A DNA stretch of 8,561 nt from Burkholderiaceae bacterium (GTDB lineage Bacteria; Pseudomonadota; Gammaproteobacteria; Burkholderiales; Burkholderiaceae). Positions 6,798 to 8,561 of the stretch are shown piece after piece; the first letter of the stretch is position 1, and every line of letters begins with the position of its first letter. The DNA is taken from contig CANBPJ010000075.1 in the NCBI GenBank assembly GCA_947371415.1, positions 1 through 8,561 of the forward strand. Direction: 5' to 3'. Position numbers and translations under genes: made by a program. Below the pieces are notes generated by a model. The model saw only the letters and a list, made by a program, of their open reading frames with translations, was not told the origin of the DNA and searched no databases.

Positions 6798-7032
6798 ACA
6801 CCCACCCCTGAAGCCAAACTGGGCTATTACTCAGTTCACGCCATGCGATCACCTGACTTTGTTTATCAATCACGGCCTCTAGCTCCACATACTCAACAGC
6901 TTGCTCTGGTAGCTCTGGCAGGATGACTTTGCTCACCAAGAAGTGTTTCCGCTTATTGGTCGGATTCACAGCGGTCCATTTGGTAAGTAGCAGCTTCTTG
7001 GGGCTGAGCGGGTTTTTCTGTTTAGAGGGCAT
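6796..7032 (-). CDS. TIGR02450 family Trp-rich protein
   Basis: This 78-residue protein matches the TIGR02450 (DUF2389) Trp-rich family by its pattern: NPLSPKKLLLTKWTAVNP (7-24), then KRKHFLVSKV (27-36), a Glu-rich middle, LEAVIDKQSQVIAWRELSN (51-69) and a C-terminal VWLQGW. Trp19, Trp64, Trp73 and Trp77 are all present. Length is typical for the complete family. Its function is not known; it has no signal or membrane segment and is presumably cytoplasmic. The ATG at 7032 lies inside the end of the upstream lipoprotein gene (11-base overlap) with no Shine-Dalgarno of its own, so translational coupling is likely. The stop codon overlaps the terminator stem. The family assignment is from remembered sequence pattern and is strong. 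Confidence 0.88.
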   Translation of the reverse strand: MPSKQKNPLSPKKLLLTKWTAVNPTNKRKHFLVSKVILPELPEQAVEYVELEAVIDKQSQVIAWRELSNSPVWLQGWV

Positions 7033-7315
7033 TGCACTGAAACTCGCTTGTATTACTAATGAGTTTGCCTGAGTCAGGTACGAAGGTATTGCTCGCTTCC
7101 TGGATTTGAGCGGGGCACTTTAAACCGAAATAACTATGAGGGCCAAGGCTTCCACAATAGTCGTAACTCCGATCCTGAAACTGCATCTGCGCCTTTTTGA
7201 GAATCATGGTGGATTTTGCCCCGGCGCTATCAATGCATGACCAGGTGGTATAGGTTTCTCGTCCGCAGGCCGCTAAGCCCATAGAAAATACCAATAAAAC
7301 CGTCAGTTTGTTCAT
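7022..7315 (-). CDS. Small Cys-rich lipoprotein, unknown function
   Basis: The 97-residue product has a classic lipoprotein signal: MNKLTV, a hydrophobic stretch, then LAAC with lipidated Cys17. The residue after it is Gly18, which under the usual rule does not retain the protein in the inner membrane, so an outer-membrane location is likely. The mature part has four further Cys (27, 54, 67, 94), enough for two disulphides, and contains the sequence TTWSCIDS near its start. I recognise no named family. It is the first gene of a two-gene leftward operon with the TIGR02450 protein, overlapping it by 11 bases. No ribosome site stands out upstream of the ATG at 7315. The gene itself is probable because of the lipobox and the operon position. 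Confidence 0.78.
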   Translation of the reverse strand: MNKLTVLLVFSMGLAACGRETYTTWSCIDSAGAKSTMILKKAQMQFQDRSYDYCGSLGPHSYFGLKCPAQIQEASNTFVPDSGKLISNTSEFQCNAL

Positions 7316-7345
7316 GTGTAAGAGGATAGCCTGATTTATTTCTTT

Positions 7346-7373
7346 TTGCTCTTAGGGTATTTTGTATTACTAT
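7346..7373 (+). promoter_or_regulatory. Weak candidate promoter for the FAH-family gene
   Basis: TTGCTC (7346-7351), a 16-base spacer and TACTAT (7368-7373) give a poor but usable sigma-70 match in the AT-rich divergent gap before the FAH-family gene. Only three of six -35 bases and four of six -10 bases fit. Confidence 0.2.
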
Positions 7374-7435
7374 TTATATCAACGAGTTCCCGGGCTGGGA
7401 AGATCGTGAATAAGAAAAAATATACAAGGAGATGT

Positions 7436-8482
7436 ATGGATAACAATCGTCGTGATGCGCTGAAGCTTGGTGCTACTGCCGCTATTGGTGGGATCTTAAT
7501 GCCTAATATGGCCGCCGCTTCTGAGCGTACGCCTATCGTGGTGGAGCCGCTTACTGGAAAAGCAGGGTTTCGTGTAGCAAATTATCTACCCAAAATGGGG
7601 GCAAGCTCTCGCTTGGGGTTGGTGACCAATGATGGCTTTGTTATCGATATTCCTGCTGAGGCCGCTAGACAGAAACTGGCGCTTTCATTTGATCCTACCT
7701 CAATGGTTTCATTGGCGACGTCGGGTAACCGCGGTTTATTAGAGTTATCAACTTTATTTAAGAGTCGCGGTAAGAGTTCTGTGACTGTAAATCAAGTAGT
7801 GCTGTTGTCGCCGATCCCTAAGCCACAAAGCAATATTTATTGTGTGGGCTGGAATTACTTGGACCACTTTGATGAAGGCTTGCAGAGTCGCGCTGACCAA
7901 ACGGTAAAAGAGTATCCCAAGGTGCCGGTCTTGTTCACGAAGGGCACTCAAACTATGAACGGTCCTTTCGACTCCATTCCTTATGATGGCAGTTATTCAA
8001 CTGCAATTGACTGGGAAGCAGAGTTGGCCGTAGTGATTGGCAAGAAAGGAAAGAATATTTCCGAAGAAAATGCGATGGATTATGTCTTCGGATATTCGGC
8101 TTACAACGATACGACTGCGCGTGATATCCAGCAAAAGCGGCATTCAGGCCAGTGGTTTAAGGGTAAGAGCTTAGATGGCCATGGCCCAATGGGTCCTTGG
8201 GTAGTTACAGCTGGTGGCGTGAACTTAGACGACACTCGTATTATTTGTCGTGTGAATGGCGTTGAAAAACAAAATGCTAGCTATAAGCAGATGTATTTCA
8301 AAATTCCGGTAATCATTGCGGAGCTATCGCGCAGTCTGACTTTGTTGCCTGGCGATATTATTGCCACAGGCACGCCATCAGGCGTGGGCTACAGCAGAAA
8401 ACCCCCTGAATTCTTGAAGCCGGGTGACATGATGGAAACCGAAATCACTGGCGTCGGAATTATTCGTAACAAGATTGCCTAA
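7436..8482 (+). CDS. Fumarylacetoacetate hydrolase family protein with Tat signal peptide
   Basis: A 348-residue FAH-fold enzyme (hydratase/hydrolase/decarboxylase superfamily acting on 2-keto or 1,3-diketo acids with a divalent metal). The start is the ATG at 7436 because AAGGAG (7426-7431) precedes it; a longer frame from TTG 7346 is possible but has no ribosome site. The N terminus NNRRDALKLGATAAIGG is a twin-arginine signal (Arg5-Arg6) with a possible cleavage after AAA at 26-28. Active-site marks: IYCVGWNYLDHFDE (134-147) with His144 and Glu147; the metal motif DWEAELAVVIGK (192-203) with Glu194 and Glu196; NDTTARDIQ (224-232) with Asp225; Lys244; and the TGTPSGVG loop (311-318). All expected residues are intact. 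Export of an FAH-fold enzyme is unusual, as most are cytosolic catabolic enzymes. The substrate is unknown; nearby genes give no pathway. Confidence 0.9.
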   Translation: MDNNRRDALKLGATAAIGGILMPNMAAASERTPIVVEPLTGKAGFRVANYLPKMGASSRLGLVTNDGFVIDIPAEAARQKLALSFDPTSMVSLATSGNRGLLELSTLFKSRGKSSVTVNQVVLLSPIPKPQSNIYCVGWNYLDHFDEGLQSRADQTVKEYPKVPVLFTKGTQTMNGPFDSIPYDGSYSTAIDWEAELAVVIGKKGKNISEENAMDYVFGYSAYNDTTARDIQQKRHSGQWFKGKSLDGHGPMGPWVVTAGGVNLDDTRIICRVNGVEKQNASYKQMYFKIPVIIAELSRSLTLLPGDIIATGTPSGVGYSRKPPEFLKPGDMMETEITGVGIIRNKIA

Positions 8483-8488
8483 GTAGAT

Positions 8489-8511
8489 GGTGGCGCTGAA
8501 TCAGCGCCACC
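8489..8511. terminator. Perfect 11-bp inverted repeat, probable transcription terminator
   Basis: GGTGGCGCTGA (8489-8499) and TCAGCGCCACC (8501-8511) are perfect complements around one base, so the hairpin is very stable. It starts six bases after the FAH-family stop codon. The following bases (ACACCTATTT) are not a proper T tract, so it may be a weak intrinsic terminator, a Rho-assisted end or an mRNA-stabilising hairpin. It may serve both strands if a leftward gene ends just beyond it. Confidence 0.6.
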
Positions 8512-8515
8512 ACAC

Positions 8516-8561
8516 CTATTTAAAGAACCCAGAAGTGATGGGTTCCATCCTTGCCAAGTTG
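8516..8561 (-). CDS. Possible C-terminal fragment of a leftward gene
   Basis: On the minus strand the last 14 codons read NLARMEPITSGFFK and end in TAG at 8518-8516. Composition looks protein-like, and the preceding hairpin would suit a shared terminator between convergent genes. Another frame ends at TAA 8522-8520, so the frame is not certain. Too short to name a family. Confidence 0.35.
   Translation of the reverse strand, partial: NLARMEPITSGFFK

Noticed and set aside
7346..7435. N-terminal extension of the FAH-family protein from a TTG codon
   Set aside because: No ribosome site at the TTG, whereas AAGGAG precedes ATG 7436, and starting there gives a properly placed Tat signal.
8525..8545. 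Inverted repeat GAACCC/GGGTTC at the window end
   Set aside because: Six pairs with a nine-base loop, no T tract, and it falls in probable coding sequence of a leftward gene.
1..8561. Search for defence system, prophage, insertion sequence, CRISPR or integron parts
   Set aside because: No repeat arrays, transposase or integrase motifs, target duplications or tRNA ends seen; the genes are ordinary chromosomal families.

Overview
The window looks like ordinary chromosome from a small-genome, moderately low-GC betaproteobacterium. The best guess is Burkholderiales, close to Polynucleobacter. This is inferred from the gene set (an orphan Bug/TctC-type binding protein, a group II truncated haemoglobin, a phasin-like protein, a TIGR02450 Trp-rich protein), the roughly mid-40s percent GC and the tight packing. 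No rRNA, tRNA, CRISPR array, insertion sequence, phage gene or integration site was seen, and no stretch longer than 300 bases lacks a gene.

Layout. Positions 2-835 (+) hold the 3' part of a beta-CASP metallo-beta-lactamase RNA-processing nuclease whose N-terminal half lies outside the window. It converges, with a 3-base gap, on a family 3 solute-binding protein (839-1654, -). Further upstream on the same strand is a 62-residue membrane-anchored small protein (1726-1914, -) with its own strong intrinsic terminator. A roughly 150-base gap separates it from a rightward group: a LOG-family nucleotide hydrolase (2069-2926), an ion-channel-like membrane protein with a degenerate selectivity filter (2968-3483) and an HI0933/BaiN-type flavoprotein (3487-4704). 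A Bug-type periplasmic binding protein (4741-5718, +) follows; its stop codon overlaps the stop of a convergent group II truncated haemoglobin (5715-6104, -).

From 6218 a helical phasin-like protein runs rightward to 6739 and ends at a bidirectional terminator. That terminator is shared with a leftward two-gene operon: a small Cys-rich lipoprotein (7022-7315, -) whose last bases overlap the start of a TIGR02450 Trp-rich protein (6796-7032, -). Divergent from it, 7436-8482 (+) encodes a fumarylacetoacetate-hydrolase-fold enzyme that carries a twin-arginine signal. The window closes with a perfect 11-bp inverted repeat and possibly the last codons of a leftward gene.

The genes do not form one pathway. 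Common themes are the periplasm and envelope (two binding proteins, a lipoprotein, a Tat-exported enzyme, two membrane proteins) and dense convergent packing. I see no clear sign of a new multi-gene system. The most interesting single items are the exported FAH-fold enzyme, the channel-like protein lacking a canonical K+ filter, and the small anchored protein with an Ala/Pro/Lys tail.
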